DNA of 64,000 nucleotides from Acidimicrobilacustris europaeus (GCA_965194515.1 OZ239146.1:1550001-1614000); one strand, 5' to 3'; counted from the stretch's first letter, positions 24,313-33,798 are shown. Notes: generated by a model not told the origin, from the letters alone. Program-made: numbers and translations.

Positions 24313-25229
24313 TGACTACCGAACCGACGTTGCCCCCCGGGCTGACAACTGTCGCCGAAGCACTCGGTTCCGCATTGGGCAACGTTCGCCGCCGCCTAGG
24401 CAGCGAACTGCGCGCCCTGATCGCCGGAGACAACCCACCTGTCCGCGATCTCACCAAGCCCATCGAGGGTGATCCTGGCCTGTTTGGCCCCGACAGCGTC
24501 ACCTGGCGAGTCCATTCCGACGGATCAATGCTCATTGCTGGCGTTCGAGCATTGCTCTTGCAGACAATGCACCCGCTCGCAATGGCCGGTGTTGCCGACC
24601 ACTCTGACTACAAACGCCATCCACTCGATCGCCTGGCCAACACCAGTCAGTTTGTTGCAGCCACCACCTTCGGAACAACCGAACAAGCCGAGGCTGCGTT
24701 TGCTCTGGTCACGCGCGTGCATCAACGAGTTGTTGGCACTGCGCCCGATGGTCGCGAGTACTCGGCAAATGATCCTCACTTGCTTTCTTGGGTTCACCAT
24801 GCCGAAGTCGATTCCTTCTTGCGCACCTACCAGCGCTACGGGGCAAAGAAGTTGAGTCCGTTTGAAGCCGATCGCTACGTCGATGAAATGGCCGTCATCA
24901 ACGACCATCTCGGCGGCGAGTACGCAGCACATTCGGTTGCCGAACTCGACGAGTGGATGCAGGCAATTCGTCCCGAACTCCGAGCCGACCAGCAGGCACG
25001 AGACGCAGCCCGCTGGCTCATGCTTGCCCCTCTTCCCCTTGCGGCCCGCCCCGCCTATGGCGTGATCGCTCCAGCAGCAGTTGGCTTGCTCCCGACCTGG
25101 ATGCGCGAAGAACTGAAGCTTCCGCTTGTTCCGGCGCTCGATCCTCTTATCGTCCAACCCGCTGCACGCGCGCTCATTCGGACCCTCACGTGGGCAATCG
25201 AAGGCGCGTTCGAGGCCGACGCCGCCTGA
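24312..25229 (+). CDS. Oxygenase MpaB/Lcp family protein (DUF2236)
   Basis: 305 residues from the ATG at 24312; frames further upstream lie over the riboswitch and are ignored. The family is recognised from VTWRVHSDGSMLIAGVRALLLQTMHPLAMAG-like N-terminal sequence, then DHSDYKRHPLDRL and SWVHHAEVDSF. DUF2236 proteins include fungal MpaB and the haem b latex-clearing protein Lcp, where histidines of this kind bind haem; a substrate is not known for bacterial orphan members such as this one. No signal peptide, so cytosolic or peripheral. Confidence 0.85.
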   Translation: MTTEPTLPPGLTTVAEALGSALGNVRRRLGSELRALIAGDNPPVRDLTKPIEGDPGLFGPDSVTWRVHSDGSMLIAGVRALLLQTMHPLAMAGVADHSDYKRHPLDRLANTSQFVAATTFGTTEQAEAAFALVTRVHQRVVGTAPDGREYSANDPHLLSWVHHAEVDSFLRTYQRYGAKKLSPFEADRYVDEMAVINDHLGGEYAAHSVAELDEWMQAIRPELRADQQARDAARWLMLAPLPLAARPAYGVIAPAAVGLLPTWMREELKLPLVPALDPLIVQPAARALIRTLTWAIEGAFEADAA

Positions 25230-25257
25230 TCAGAATCAGTTGTGGGCGTGTGTTTGA

Positions 25258-26028
25258 TTAGACGCCGTAACCGCCATCGATGTCGAGCATCTGACCAGTA
25301 ATGAAGTCGGCTCGATCTGAAGCAAGAAAACACACAGCTTCGGCAATGTCGACGGCATCACCGAACTTGCGAAGCGGAATGTTGCGCATCGTGACTTCGA
25401 GAGCAGCGTCATCAAGATCGCCCGAAGCCATCAGCCGAGCGGCCATTCCGTCGGTAAGCATGCCTGGCCCCACGCAGTTCGCTCGAACTCCAAAGCGACC
25501 TTCTTCAGCGGCAAGAGCGCGCACGACAGCTTCAACTGCGCCTTTTGTACCTGAAGAGAGTCCGTCTCGAACCGGATAGCGACGCGTTGCTGCCGTCGTT
25601 ACCGCCACGATGCTGCCGCCAACTTTGCGAAGATGCTCAAGAGCAGGTTGAACGACATTGAAGAACGCAACCGCTTCACCTTCAATTTGCGCCCGGTACG
25701 CCGAAGGTTCGACCCGACTCAGGTGTATTTGAGTGACGTGTGGCCCGGCAGCATGAACAAGCGTGTGGATTCCGCCGAACTCTGCGACTGCAGTAGACAC
25801 GACTGACGCAGCGATCGACTCGTCGACCAAATCAGCAGGCATCGCCACGACTCGAACCTCGAGATCGGAAAGTTCGGAGATAATCGCATCGGCGGCGTCC
25901 CGGTTCGACCGGTAGGTGAAAAGCACGTCGCTGCCGCGCTCGGCCAACATGCGCACGATCGCCGCGCCAATGCCGCCACTTCCACCTGTCACCACCGCCG
26001 CGCCAGTACGGCCTGCGAAATCGTTCAC
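25258..26028 (-). CDS. SDR family oxidoreductase lacking the usual catalytic Tyr
   Basis: 256 residues from a GTG behind GGGGAGC. The Rossmann motif TGGSGGIG (14-21), HAAG (92-95), a FabG-like C-terminus and the final ITGQMLDIDGGYGV identify a classical SDR. At the YxxxK site the chain reads S158-S-G-T-K162, so the catalytic tyrosine is replaced by Ser; the nearest Tyr is Y151. The upstream Ser position has Thr (VTTAAT). Either Y151 serves from another place, or the protein is a weak or non-catalytic member. It is convergent with the DUF2236 gene and no pathway partner is adjacent. Confidence 0.88.
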   Translation of the reverse strand: MNDFAGRTGAAVVTGGSGGIGAAIVRMLAERGSDVLFTYRSNRDAADAIISELSDLEVRVVAMPADLVDESIAASVVSTAVAEFGGIHTLVHAAGPHVTQIHLSRVEPSAYRAQIEGEAVAFFNVVQPALEHLRKVGGSIVAVTTAATRRYPVRDGLSSGTKGAVEAVVRALAAEEGRFGVRANCVGPGMLTDGMAARLMASGDLDDAALEVTMRNIPLRKFGDAVDIAEAVCFLASDRADFITGQMLDIDGGYGV

Positions 26029-26120
26029 GAGTGCTCCCCAGTTGAGACGTGCGGCAACACCGTACCTGTCAACACCCCTCGCTCAACGCGTCGCCCATCT
26101 CTATGCGACAAACTCACGGC

Positions 26121-26630
26121 ATGAACCAATCTGAGGACGAGCCCCTCCGACTTTGTTTTGTCTGTCTTGGAAACATCTGCCGCTCTCCCACTGCCGAAGG
26201 CGTCATGCGTTCGCTCGTCGAAAACGCTGGGTTGTCCTCAGTCATTGAGGTTCACAGCGCTGGCACTGCTGGCTGGCACCGCGGTGAACTACCCGATGAT
26301 CGAGCACGCGCTGAAGCCCGCCGCCGAGGAATCGAACTGACATCAAAAGCCAGCACGTTTCACCCCGGCGATGCGTCGTTTTACGATCTTGTTCTGGCCA
26401 TGGACCACGCGAATGAACGTGATCTACGCGATCGCACTGAACCTGCACTTCATGACCGAATTATCCGCCTCCGCAAGTTTGATCCCGCCCTCACACCAAC
26501 TGACCCGTGGGATGGCGACGTCCCCGACCCTTGGGCGGGTGGCGAGGATGGATTCATTGAGGTGTACGACCTCATCGAAGCAGCATGCCGTGGTCTTCTC
26601 GTTCACATTCAAGAGAATCAACTCCCTTGA
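26121..26630 (+). CDS. Low-molecular-weight protein-tyrosine phosphatase
   Basis: 169 residues from the ATG at 26121. The active site CLGNICRS (C15, R21) lies directly after the first strand, and the general-acid loop VPDPWAGG near residue 140 completes the LMW-PTP catalytic set. Length and fold match Wzb/PtpA-type enzymes, which dephosphorylate protein tyrosines, often of capsule or cell-wall regulators, or are secreted in mycobacteria. No tyrosine kinase gene is adjacent. A second, unrelated tyrosine phosphatase (MptpB-like) is at 8042. Confidence 0.92.
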   Translation: MNQSEDEPLRLCFVCLGNICRSPTAEGVMRSLVENAGLSSVIEVHSAGTAGWHRGELPDDRARAEARRRGIELTSKASTFHPGDASFYDLVLAMDHANERDLRDRTEPALHDRIIRLRKFDPALTPTDPWDGDVPDPWAGGEDGFIEVYDLIEAACRGLLVHIQENQLP

Positions 26631-26675
26631 GTTGTCGCCCCCAACCCATGGGGCCTCAGCCGCAGTATCGACCGC

Positions 26676-28312
26676 GTGACGGCATCAGCCACAGAGACCT
26701 CGAACTGTTCCTCGCTCGATGTCTCCGAAGACGACCAACAGCCACCGATCGACCGCCGTCTGGTCATCATCGTTGCTGCGCTGATCGCCGTCATCCTTGG
26801 ATGGCTGTTGTATCGACTCCTGACATCTGAGTGGTTGCCAATCGGCGACTACCGAACGCTTCAACTGCGCGTCGCCGACGTCGGCGGGCCGGAGACGCCC
26901 ATCATCGGCGTTTACTCCAGGTATCAGTGGAACCATCCAGGCCCATTGCTTTTCTACGTCCTTGCGCTCCCCTACCGATTAAGTGGCTCGTCGCCTATCG
27001 GGCTTCTCATTGGCGCACTGCTCGTCAATCTTGGAGTCATCGCTTCAACACTTTGGATCGCAGCCCGAGCTGGCAGGCGAACCTTCGTACTCGTCGGCTT
27101 CTTTCTCGCTCTGCTCTGCTTCGGAATGAATCCCGCCGGTCTTGCCGATCCATGGAACCCGGAGTTCGTCATCCTCGCTGTGTTTGCGACAGCCGTCTCT
27201 TGCTGGCGCGCCGTCTTCGGCGATCGAGTCGCTGCAATAGCGCTCGTTCTGCTCGCCTCGTTTGCTGTGCAATGTCACGTCGGCAGCGCACTACCCGTCG
27301 CCCTACTCGTTGGCATTGGCGCGCTCGCACTTGTCATCCGCTCAGTTCGCGGAACCAACCGCTCTCACGACCGTTGAACGGCACTCATCGCTGCTGCTGT
27401 TGCCTTCGTGTGTTGGATTCCACCGATCATTGAGCAGTTCACGCAGTCGCCGGGCAATCTCCGACTGATTTATGGATTCCTTCGCAATCCGCCGCTCGAA
27501 ACAACTGGGCTTGCAACCGAAGTTCAAATCATGTTTCGGTTCCTCTCCATCCCAGGCAACTGGGTTCGGGGCGTAGAACCGTCACTCATCAACTCTGCGA
27601 TCGATACATCCGGTTGGGCCATTCCTTGGGCGCTGATCGCATTAGGTGCAGCGAGCTGGTGGGCGTGGCGAAAGCACTGGCGAAATGAACTTGTGCTTTG
27701 CGGTATTGCTGGTGCGCTGGTTGTTTCCGGCGCAATTGCGGCGTCAACCTCACATCACTTCGACTCTCAGAGAGTTCGACTCGAGCAATCGCAGCATTAA
27801 CGCCGCCAACCCTCGCGGCACTCGAAGGATTACCTGGTCCCATTTTTCTTGTAGACGGCTATGGCTTGGATGGATCAGCAGGGCTCGACGTCCTTGCGCA
27901 AGCCGAAGAAGTGGGAATCGACGTGCGCCGTAGCCCAAGTTGGGCATACATCTACGGAGACAAGCGAACGATCGAACGTTCGCAAGCTGCATCAGAACTG
28001 CTCTTCCTCACTGATTCAGCGCGGCTCGAGATGCAAACCAACCACGACTACCGAGAAATCTTCAGCTACGACCCGCTGACACCAGATCAGCGCACCGAAT
28101 TCAATGCGCTCGTCGCAAAATACGCTGCCTTCGATTCTCAACCAGGCATGTCGACTCTCGACCAAGTTCGCGCCCAAGAGCAGCTCCTCCAAAAGTGGGC
28201 ACAAGCCGAACTCGCAGCGAAATCCCCGAGCGCAGATTTCAAGCGATACCTGAAATTGCTCCTCGATGGTCCGGTCGTTTCTGTGTTCGTCTCGAACGGA
28301 CCGCCTCGCTAA
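26676..28312 (+). pseudogene. Broken polytopic membrane protein gene
   Basis: Three open segments join into one protein-like reading of about 545 residues. Segment 1 (26676-27374) has a hydrophobic start, the WNHPGPLLFYVLALPYRL motif and several TM helices. It ends at an in-frame TGA (27375-27377), after which the same frame continues through more TM sequence (TALIAAAVAFVCWIPPIIEQF) to about 27770. There a frame change near the CTCTCAGAGAG run moves into a third segment (to 28312) with LPGPIFLVDGYG and a soluble C-terminal domain. The architecture resembles GT-C type glycosyltransferase-like membrane proteins of actinobacteria. One nonsense and one frameshift suggest decay, unless they are sequencing errors. 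Confidence 0.75.
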
Positions 28313-28370
28313 TTCAGAGCCCTCCGGGCACCAAAGCCTTCATCAACAGCGGAACTAGCATCACCTTGTC

Positions 28371-29663
28371 GTGACCGCCGCTCCTGCCCCCGCCCCTGCA
28401 TCTGGCCAAACAGCCAAGATGCGACCCCGAGCACGACTCGCAGTTCTTGTCGGACGCACCGTCGCTTGGGCATCGCGAGTAGTGCGCTTCGGAACCGGAT
28501 CGGTCATTGGCGGCCGGGCGTCACTGCTCGTTGACCGAAACCTTCTTGCGGAACTCACTGGCTCACGCGATGTCGCAATCGTCAGCGCAACCAACGGGAA
28601 AACCACGACAACGAAACTTCTCTCCGCTGCACTGAGCTCTCGCCAACCCGTGGTCTCAAATTGGCTTGGCGCCAACATGACTCCTGGGATCGTCGCCGCT
28701 CTCGCTTCAGCAAACTCGACAGATACGGCAGTTCTCGAAGTTGACGAGCGTTGGGTCGATTCGGTCCTTCGTGCCACAAACGCCAGCACCGTGGTGCTAC
28801 TGAATCTGAGTCGTGATCAACTCGACCGGACTCAGGAAGTTCGCAAACTCGCCGAACAATGGCGCGACGCGCTTACTGCCACTCCGCCACGCACAGTCAT
28901 CGCAAATGCCGATGATCCCCTCGTGACATGGGCCGCTCTTGCCGCACCAAACGTCACATGGATCGCCACCGGACAGGAATGGACCGCCGATGCTGCGGGA
29001 TGTCCTGCGTGTTCGGGCCGGATCGACTTCGTCGACACCGAGTGGGCCTGCACCTCGTGTGACCTCAAACGTCCCCGAGTCGATGTGTTTGTCGAAGACG
29101 ACACCATTTCCATCGCCGGTCGCAGTTTTCGTTCACCATTGGCACTGCCCGGCCGGGTAAACCGCGTGAACGCTGCATTTGCACTTGCGGCATCCACAAC
29201 AATGGGCGCTGACCTCGATGCGGCATTCGACGCACTCGATGACATCACTGAAGTTGCGGGCCGGTACCGCGTTGCCGATTTCAAAGGCACAAACATTCGC
29301 CTCCTTTTGGCCAAGAACCCCGCCGGCTGGCATGAAGCACTCGAACTTCTCGAGGGTCCATCAACACCCCTAGTCATCGCCATTAACGCCCGAATCGCCG
29401 ATGGCCACGATCCTTCTTGGCTTTGGGATGTCGCCTATGAACGCGTAGGCAATCGACTTGTGATCGCTATAGGCGAACGACGTCACGACCTGGCCGTGCG
29501 TTTCCGCTATGGAAACATCACTCATCGCATCGCGGACAGTCTCGAAGAGGCTCTCGAACTTGTTCGCCAGTCGCCTGACTTCGACCCAGCCGTTCCCGTT
29601 GACGTCGCGTCGAATTACACAGCATTCCAAGATCACCTCGAAAAAGTTGGCGGCGTACTGTGA
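28371..29663 (+). CDS. murT: MurT, lipid II isoglutaminyl synthase ATPase subunit
   Basis: 430 residues from a GTG. The Mur-ligase P-loop SATNGKTTTTKLL, the SNWLGANMTPGI loop and VLEVDERWVD match the central ATPase domain; a four-cysteine zinc ribbon (CPAC...CTSC) is inserted as in other MurT proteins, and the C-terminal part is DUF1727. With GatD it amidates the D-Glu of lipid II stem peptide to D-isoglutamine, an essential step in many Gram-positive bacteria. It overlaps gatD by 4 nt. TAGCAT lies about 10 nt upstream of the start. Confidence 0.95.
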   Translation: MTAAPAPAPASGQTAKMRPRARLAVLVGRTVAWASRVVRFGTGSVIGGRASLLVDRNLLAELTGSRDVAIVSATNGKTTTTKLLSAALSSRQPVVSNWLGANMTPGIVAALASANSTDTAVLEVDERWVDSVLRATNASTVVLLNLSRDQLDRTQEVRKLAEQWRDALTATPPRTVIANADDPLVTWAALAAPNVTWIATGQEWTADAAGCPACSGRIDFVDTEWACTSCDLKRPRVDVFVEDDTISIAGRSFRSPLALPGRVNRVNAAFALAASTTMGADLDAAFDALDDITEVAGRYRVADFKGTNIRLLLAKNPAGWHEALELLEGPSTPLVIAINARIADGHDPSWLWDVAYERVGNRLVIAIGERRHDLAVRFRYGNITHRIADSLEEALELVRQSPDFDPAVPVDVASNYTAFQDHLEKVGGVL

Positions 29664-30466
29664 CAAGTACTCCCGACCTCAACCCAACTGACTCTGCGGT
29701 TCGAATCGTTTCGCTCTATCCAGACCTTCTCGGCACCTACGGCGACGGGGGCAACGCACTCGTTCTTTCCCGTCGTCTCGAATGGCGAGGGATTGCCGCA
29801 GAGCACATCACCGTCGATGCCGGAGCACCCGTTCCCGATTCCGCCGACCTCTACCTCGTTGGCGGCGGAGAAGACGGCCCGCAGGTGCAGGCTGCCCGCG
29901 AACTTGAGCGCAGCCAAGGACTTCATCGAGCTGTCGACAAGGGAGCAGTTGTCCTCGCCATTTGCGCGGGCATGCAGATCCTTGGTCATCGATTTCCCGA
30001 CGCAACCGGAACCAGCCGCAGTGGGCTTGGTTTGCTCGACTGTGAAACCGTCAGAGTCAACCGCCCTCGCGCCGTCGGTGAACTCCTCACCACCAACGCC
30101 CACCTCACAACTGCCCACGGGCTTGTCGAACTAGGCCCACTCACCGGGTTCGAAAACCACGCTGGTCGGACCATTCCCGGGTCCAACGCCGTGTCGCTCG
30201 CGTCTGTCGAAGTTGGCGAGGGCAACGGAGATGGCTCCGAAGGTGTGGTGACCGGAACGGTGGTTGGCACGTATCTGCACGGGCCAGCTCTTGCACGTAA
30301 TCCCCGCCTCGCCGATGCCCTACTCGAATGGATTGTCGGACCGGCAGCGATGACACCGCTTGACGACAGCGACGTCGACGCGCTTCGAGCTGAACGAATT
30401 CACGCAGCACGAGAGCACGAACTCGCTCCGCGTCGCTCATGGCGCGACATCCTGAGGCGATCATGA
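29660..30466 (+). CDS. gatD: GatD, lipid II isoglutaminyl synthase glutaminase subunit
   Basis: 268 residues from a GTG overlapping murT. A class I glutamine amidotransferase (CobB/CobQ-like) domain: nucleophile C102 in LAICAGMQILG and H207 in GTYLHGP. It releases ammonia from glutamine and passes it to MurT for lipid II amidation. The N-terminal ...RIVSLYPDLLGTYGDGGN is the conserved GatD opening. The ATG of the next, unknown membrane gene overlaps its stop by 4 nt. Confidence 0.95.
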   Translation: MTSTPDLNPTDSAVRIVSLYPDLLGTYGDGGNALVLSRRLEWRGIAAEHITVDAGAPVPDSADLYLVGGGEDGPQVQAARELERSQGLHRAVDKGAVVLAICAGMQILGHRFPDATGTSRSGLGLLDCETVRVNRPRAVGELLTTNAHLTTAHGLVELGPLTGFENHAGRTIPGSNAVSLASVEVGEGNGDGSEGVVTGTVVGTYLHGPALARNPRLADALLEWIVGPAAMTPLDDSDVDALRAERIHAAREHELAPRRSWRDILRRS

Positions 30467-30960
30467 CAACAGAACTCACCCGTTCCCAGCGATCTTTGCG
30501 GTCAGTGACCCAGTCAGTGATTCTCACGTTTTCTCTTCTACTTCTCGTTCTCGCAGATGTCCTCGCCTTCAATCAGTTCGCTACCCAATCGGCGACCGAC
30601 GCGATTCTCCAAATCGTCGTGTTCGCTGTCGGCGGGGCTGGACTCTTCGAGTTTCTCCGCCGGGTTTTGTGTTGCACCTCGGCTACCGGCCGCAGGTCGG
30701 CAATCGTCCCCGGGGCGCTGAGCACTGCTGCATTCATCGCATGGCGCCTGCATGCGCCCGTGGGCTGGCTCGTCATCATCACGATTGCCTCGGCCGCCTT
30801 CCTCGGCACCATCGCTGTTCGTTCTCTCTGGGGTCCCGAGAGCCGCAAGGTCTCGGAATCTGCCCAACTCATCGGGCTGTTATGTCTCGCCCAAACAATC
30901 GTTCTTGTCTATGTCGCCGTCCTCGCCGCGGTCGACGCCAGTTCCGTGCTCTTCACTTGA
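30463..30960 (+). CDS. Hypothetical four-helix membrane protein in the murT-gatD operon
   Basis: 165 residues from the ATG at 30463 (ATGA overlap with gatD). Four hydrophobic segments are visible (about 17-36, 47-66, 99-119, 136-157), with a Cys pair and basic residues in the loop after helix 2 (RRVLCC...GRRS). I do not recognise a family. Tight coupling to MurT-GatD suggests a role in cell-wall precursor handling or membrane recruitment of the amidating enzyme, but nothing in the sequence proves that. Confidence 0.75.
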   Translation: MTTELTRSQRSLRSVTQSVILTFSLLLLVLADVLAFNQFATQSATDAILQIVVFAVGGAGLFEFLRRVLCCTSATGRRSAIVPGALSTAAFIAWRLHAPVGWLVIITIASAAFLGTIAVRSLWGPESRKVSESAQLIGLLCLAQTIVLVYVAVLAAVDASSVLFT

Positions 30961-31033
30961 GTCAGGCACAGGCCGACTCTCCATCAGGCGGTATTACCGA
31001 GTTCTGAGTGGGCGCAAAATGGTCACGAACGCC

Positions 31034-31046
31034 TATCGTGTCGCCA
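31034..31046 (+). promoter_or_regulatory. Putative -10 box of a leaderless peroxiredoxin gene
   Basis: TATCGT, 6 nt (GTCGCC), then the ATG at 31046; no ribosome-binding site. Confidence 0.4.
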
Positions 31047-31528
31047 TGACACTCAACGTTGGAGACCCCATCCCTTCCGTCGATCTCTTCGTCATGGGCG
31101 CAGCCGGACCTGAAAAGGTCAACACCGCCGATGTCCTCGGATCAGGAAAAGTTGTTCTATTCGCCGTGCCCGGAGCGTTCACGCCCGGCTGTTCGAAGGT
31201 TCACCTTCCTGGATTCGTCCAGCAGGCCAGCGAACTTACGGGCAAAGGCGTCGACCGCATCGCTTGTCTCTCCGTCAATGACGCGTTCGTCATGGGCGCA
31301 TGGGGCGACGACCAGCAAGTTGGCGACGCAATCACCATGCTTGCCGATGGCAACGGCGAATTCACTCAAGCCATGGGCCTCGTCATGGACGGCACCGGTT
31401 TCGGACTTGGTGTTCGATCAAAGCGTTACGCCGCGATCATCGAAGACGGAGTCATCACCAGTATCGACGTCGATGAAAACGGTGGCGTTGAAGTCAGTTC
31501 ATGTTCTGCAGTGATCGGGCGCCTCTAA
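31046..31528 (+). CDS. Prx5-type peroxiredoxin (AhpC/TSA, redoxin family)
   Basis: 160 residues from the ATG at 31046; longer in-frame extensions run back over the upstream gene. The peroxidatic cysteine sits in PGAFTPGCSKVHLPGF, the Prx5 signature, with LSVNDAFVMGAW as the next conserved stretch. A second Cys lies in IACLSVND and another near the C-terminus (SSCSAV). It reduces hydroperoxides, usually with glutathione-, mycothiol- or thioredoxin-linked donors. A strong bidirectional terminator follows, so the gene is probably single. Confidence 0.93.
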   Translation: MTLNVGDPIPSVDLFVMGAAGPEKVNTADVLGSGKVVLFAVPGAFTPGCSKVHLPGFVQQASELTGKGVDRIACLSVNDAFVMGAWGDDQQVGDAITMLADGNGEFTQAMGLVMDGTGFGLGVRSKRYAAIIEDGVITSIDVDENGGVEVSSCSAVIGRL

Positions 31529-31563
31529 ACCCTTTCCTTCCGCAAACCATCCTCGTCGTACTC

Positions 31564-31602
31564 ACTCAGGTCTGGGCTCCACCCAGACCTGAGTTGCGTT
31601 TT
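31564..31602. terminator. Bidirectional Rho-independent terminator
   Basis: Perfect 13-bp arms ACTCAGGTCTGGG (31564-31576) and CCCAGACCTGAGT (31582-31594) with a 5-nt loop, followed by TGCGTTTT. It lies between convergent genes (peroxiredoxin on plus, oxidoreductase on minus) and can serve both, although the T-run is on the plus side. Confidence 0.85.
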
Positions 31603-31604
31603 GC

Positions 31605-33710
31605 TCAGAGTGAACGGCCGGCAAGGTAGCCGGTACGAACAGCGCCTTCGATGTAGTCAACCGAAATCGCGTCACCAACAACTTGTACTTCGAATCCATC
31701 TGCGATCAGTTGTTCGGCAATCGAGTGGTCAGTGTGTACACCGCTCGCGATGACAACGGCATCGGCACGCACCGTACGAGCGTCTTCACCGATGCGATAG
31801 GAAACATTGCTCTGCGTGATCGATACGAGATCTGCACCGGTGATGAACTCAACACCATGGTTGCGCGCCTCGTGCACAGCACGAGCCCGTCGGGGGTGAG
31901 CCATTTCGAGTCCAAGCTTCTCGCCCGCTTCAAGGACAGTGACGCTGCGGCCGCGTTCGGCAAGGTATTCGGCAAGTTCAACGCCGACGAGTCCGCCACC
32001 AACAACGACGACGCGTTTGCCGATTGGCATCCACCGCTTCGACAAGGACCTCACCCGATCCATATTCGACATCAAGCCAAGTGAGCGACCGATCCAAACG
32101 AGGAGTCGGCGGTGAATCGGAAGCCGAGCCGCAGCGGCCGGATCGTCTCCGGTCAGCAGTGCACGCAGATCATCACCCGAGAAAACATGCGGCAACGTTG
32201 AGCCCGGCACATCTGGACGCTCGCGTCGCGCACCTGTGGCGACAATGACCACATCGGCGTTCAGCTCTTGTAGCAGTGTCGCCGTCACGGGGGTTGAGGT
32301 ACGGATATCGACGTCGAGTCGAGAGATCTCGGTCGTGAGATAACGAACGAATTGGGCGTTCATTGGGGTTGTAAGAGAAGAAAATCGCGCGGTGCCGCCC
32401 AGATACGGAGACTTCTCGAGCAATGTCACCGAGTGACCGCGAACAGCCGCAACCCGCGCTGCCTCCATGCCACCTGGGCCGCCGCCAACCACTACGACGC
32501 GACGACGGACCTCGGCCAGAACCAGTGGACCTTCCTCGTAATGACCAAGTTCTGCGTTAATTGCGCAGATCGGAGCGCCGTCCCAAAAGTTCTGAGCCAC
32601 GCACACATAGCAATTAATGCAGGTGCGGACTCGCTCGGGAGTACCTGAGAGCAGCTTCGCCGGCAGTTCAGGATCAGCCAGAAGTTGTCGGCCCATCGAA
32701 ACGAAATCGCAGTCACCATTTTTCAGGTGAGTCTCGGCGGCATCGGGGAGGATGCGGCCTACTGCGATCACTGGAACCGACACGGCCATCTTTACAACCG
32801 CGGCAAGGCCCACGTACTGGTCGGGCTGCCACGGAAGTGGACCATTGGTAAATCCGATACCCATCGAATTGGGACCAGAAGCCGAAACGTGAATCGCGTC
32901 GGCGCCTGCAGCTTCCGCGATAACCGCATACTCAGCACAGAGTTCTGGAGTGATCCCACCATCGACATATTCACGACCATCGAGCCGGACGATGATTCCA
33001 AAGTCAGAGCCGCATCGCTTACGAATTGCCATGATGATTTCGACAAGCAACCGGGCTCGATTTTCTACCGAACCGCCGTACTCATCGTCGCGAACGTTGT
33101 AGTGGGGCGAAAGAAATGTTGAGATCAGATACCCGTGCGCTGCGTGGATTTCAATGCCATCCAAGCCCGCCTTCTTGACCCGCTCAGAGGCATCGGCGAA
33201 CTGATTGATCACCCAAACAATGTCGTCAGCGGTGGCGGCGCGTTGCTTCCCCCGCTTGCCACCTGTGAGGCCCGCCATCTTCATGAGCTCATCCATGGTG
33301 ATCGCGCTCATGTCTGATTCATCGTCGGGAAGCGGCACCGAAGGAACGAGTTGTTCACGATCCTGCATCGCGTCGACGCCAGCAGTCTTTCCGTGATGGC
33401 AAATCTGCACAACCATTTTCGAGCCATGACGATGCACCGAATCGGCGAGTCTCGTCAGTCCTGGAATGAATCGATCGTCGGAGAGCGCCGGCTGATGCAA
33501 CGAGGTTGCGCCGACGGGCCACGCCACCGCCGAAGTTTCGAGAATGAGGAGCCCCACTCCGCCACGAGCTCGTGCCTCGTAATGAGCGATGTTGAGATCG
33601 GTGATGGCGCCGTCGTCACAACTGTTTTGATCCATCGCCGGCAACACGATGCGATTCCGAGTGTTGATCGGACCGATACGGCCCTGCGTTAGAAGCTTGG
33701 GATGAGGCAC
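31605..33710 (-). CDS. OYE-family NADH:flavin oxidoreductase/2,4-dienoyl-CoA reductase-like protein
   Basis: 701 residues, multidomain like FadH/TMADH. Residues 1-370 form an Old Yellow Enzyme barrel (KLLTQGRIGP..., HGYLISTFLSPHYNVRDDEYGG). A cysteine cluster follows (CINCYVC, then 11 residues, C), then an FAD domain (VVVVGGGPGGMEAARVA) and an NAD domain (VVVVGGGLVGVELAEYLA). Substrate may be an enoyl thioester or another enone. The Fe-S motif is CxxCxxC-x11-C; FadH-type members usually show CxxCxxxC-x11-C, so the second gap is one residue short. Isolated gene between two terminators; start ATG at 33710. Confidence 0.9.
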   Translation of the reverse strand: MPHPKLLTQGRIGPINTRNRIVLPAMDQNSCDDGAITDLNIAHYEARARGGVGLLILETSAVAWPVGATSLHQPALSDDRFIPGLTRLADSVHRHGSKMVVQICHHGKTAGVDAMQDREQLVPSVPLPDDESDMSAITMDELMKMAGLTGGKRGKQRAATADDIVWVINQFADASERVKKAGLDGIEIHAAHGYLISTFLSPHYNVRDDEYGGSVENRARLLVEIIMAIRKRCGSDFGIIVRLDGREYVDGGITPELCAEYAVIAEAAGADAIHVSASGPNSMGIGFTNGPLPWQPDQYVGLAAVVKMAVSVPVIAVGRILPDAAETHLKNGDCDFVSMGRQLLADPELPAKLLSGTPERVRTCINCYVCVAQNFWDGAPICAINAELGHYEEGPLVLAEVRRRVVVVGGGPGGMEAARVAAVRGHSVTLLEKSPYLGGTARFSSLTTPMNAQFVRYLTTEISRLDVDIRTSTPVTATLLQELNADVVIVATGARRERPDVPGSTLPHVFSGDDLRALLTGDDPAAAARLPIHRRLLVWIGRSLGLMSNMDRVRSLSKRWMPIGKRVVVVGGGLVGVELAEYLAERGRSVTVLEAGEKLGLEMAHPRRARAVHEARNHGVEFITGADLVSITQSNVSYRIGEDARTVRADAVVIASGVHTDHSIAEQLIADGFEVQVVGDAISVDYIEGAVRTGYLAGRSL

Positions 33711-33756
33711 CGGCAGATCCTACGACCCTCTCCTTGAAGAATGAACCCCGAACGCG

Positions 33757-33784
33757 CCGGTGCCCCGCCGAAGCAGGGCACCGG
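33757..33784. terminator. Stem-loop between convergent-tail genes
   Basis: Perfect 9-bp arms CCGGTGCCC (33757-33765) and GGGCACCGG (33776-33784) with a 10-nt loop, located after the small SHOCT protein gene (minus). No clear T-run, so terminator function is only probable. Confidence 0.5.
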
Positions 33785-33798
33785 GTACAACTCGCTCA

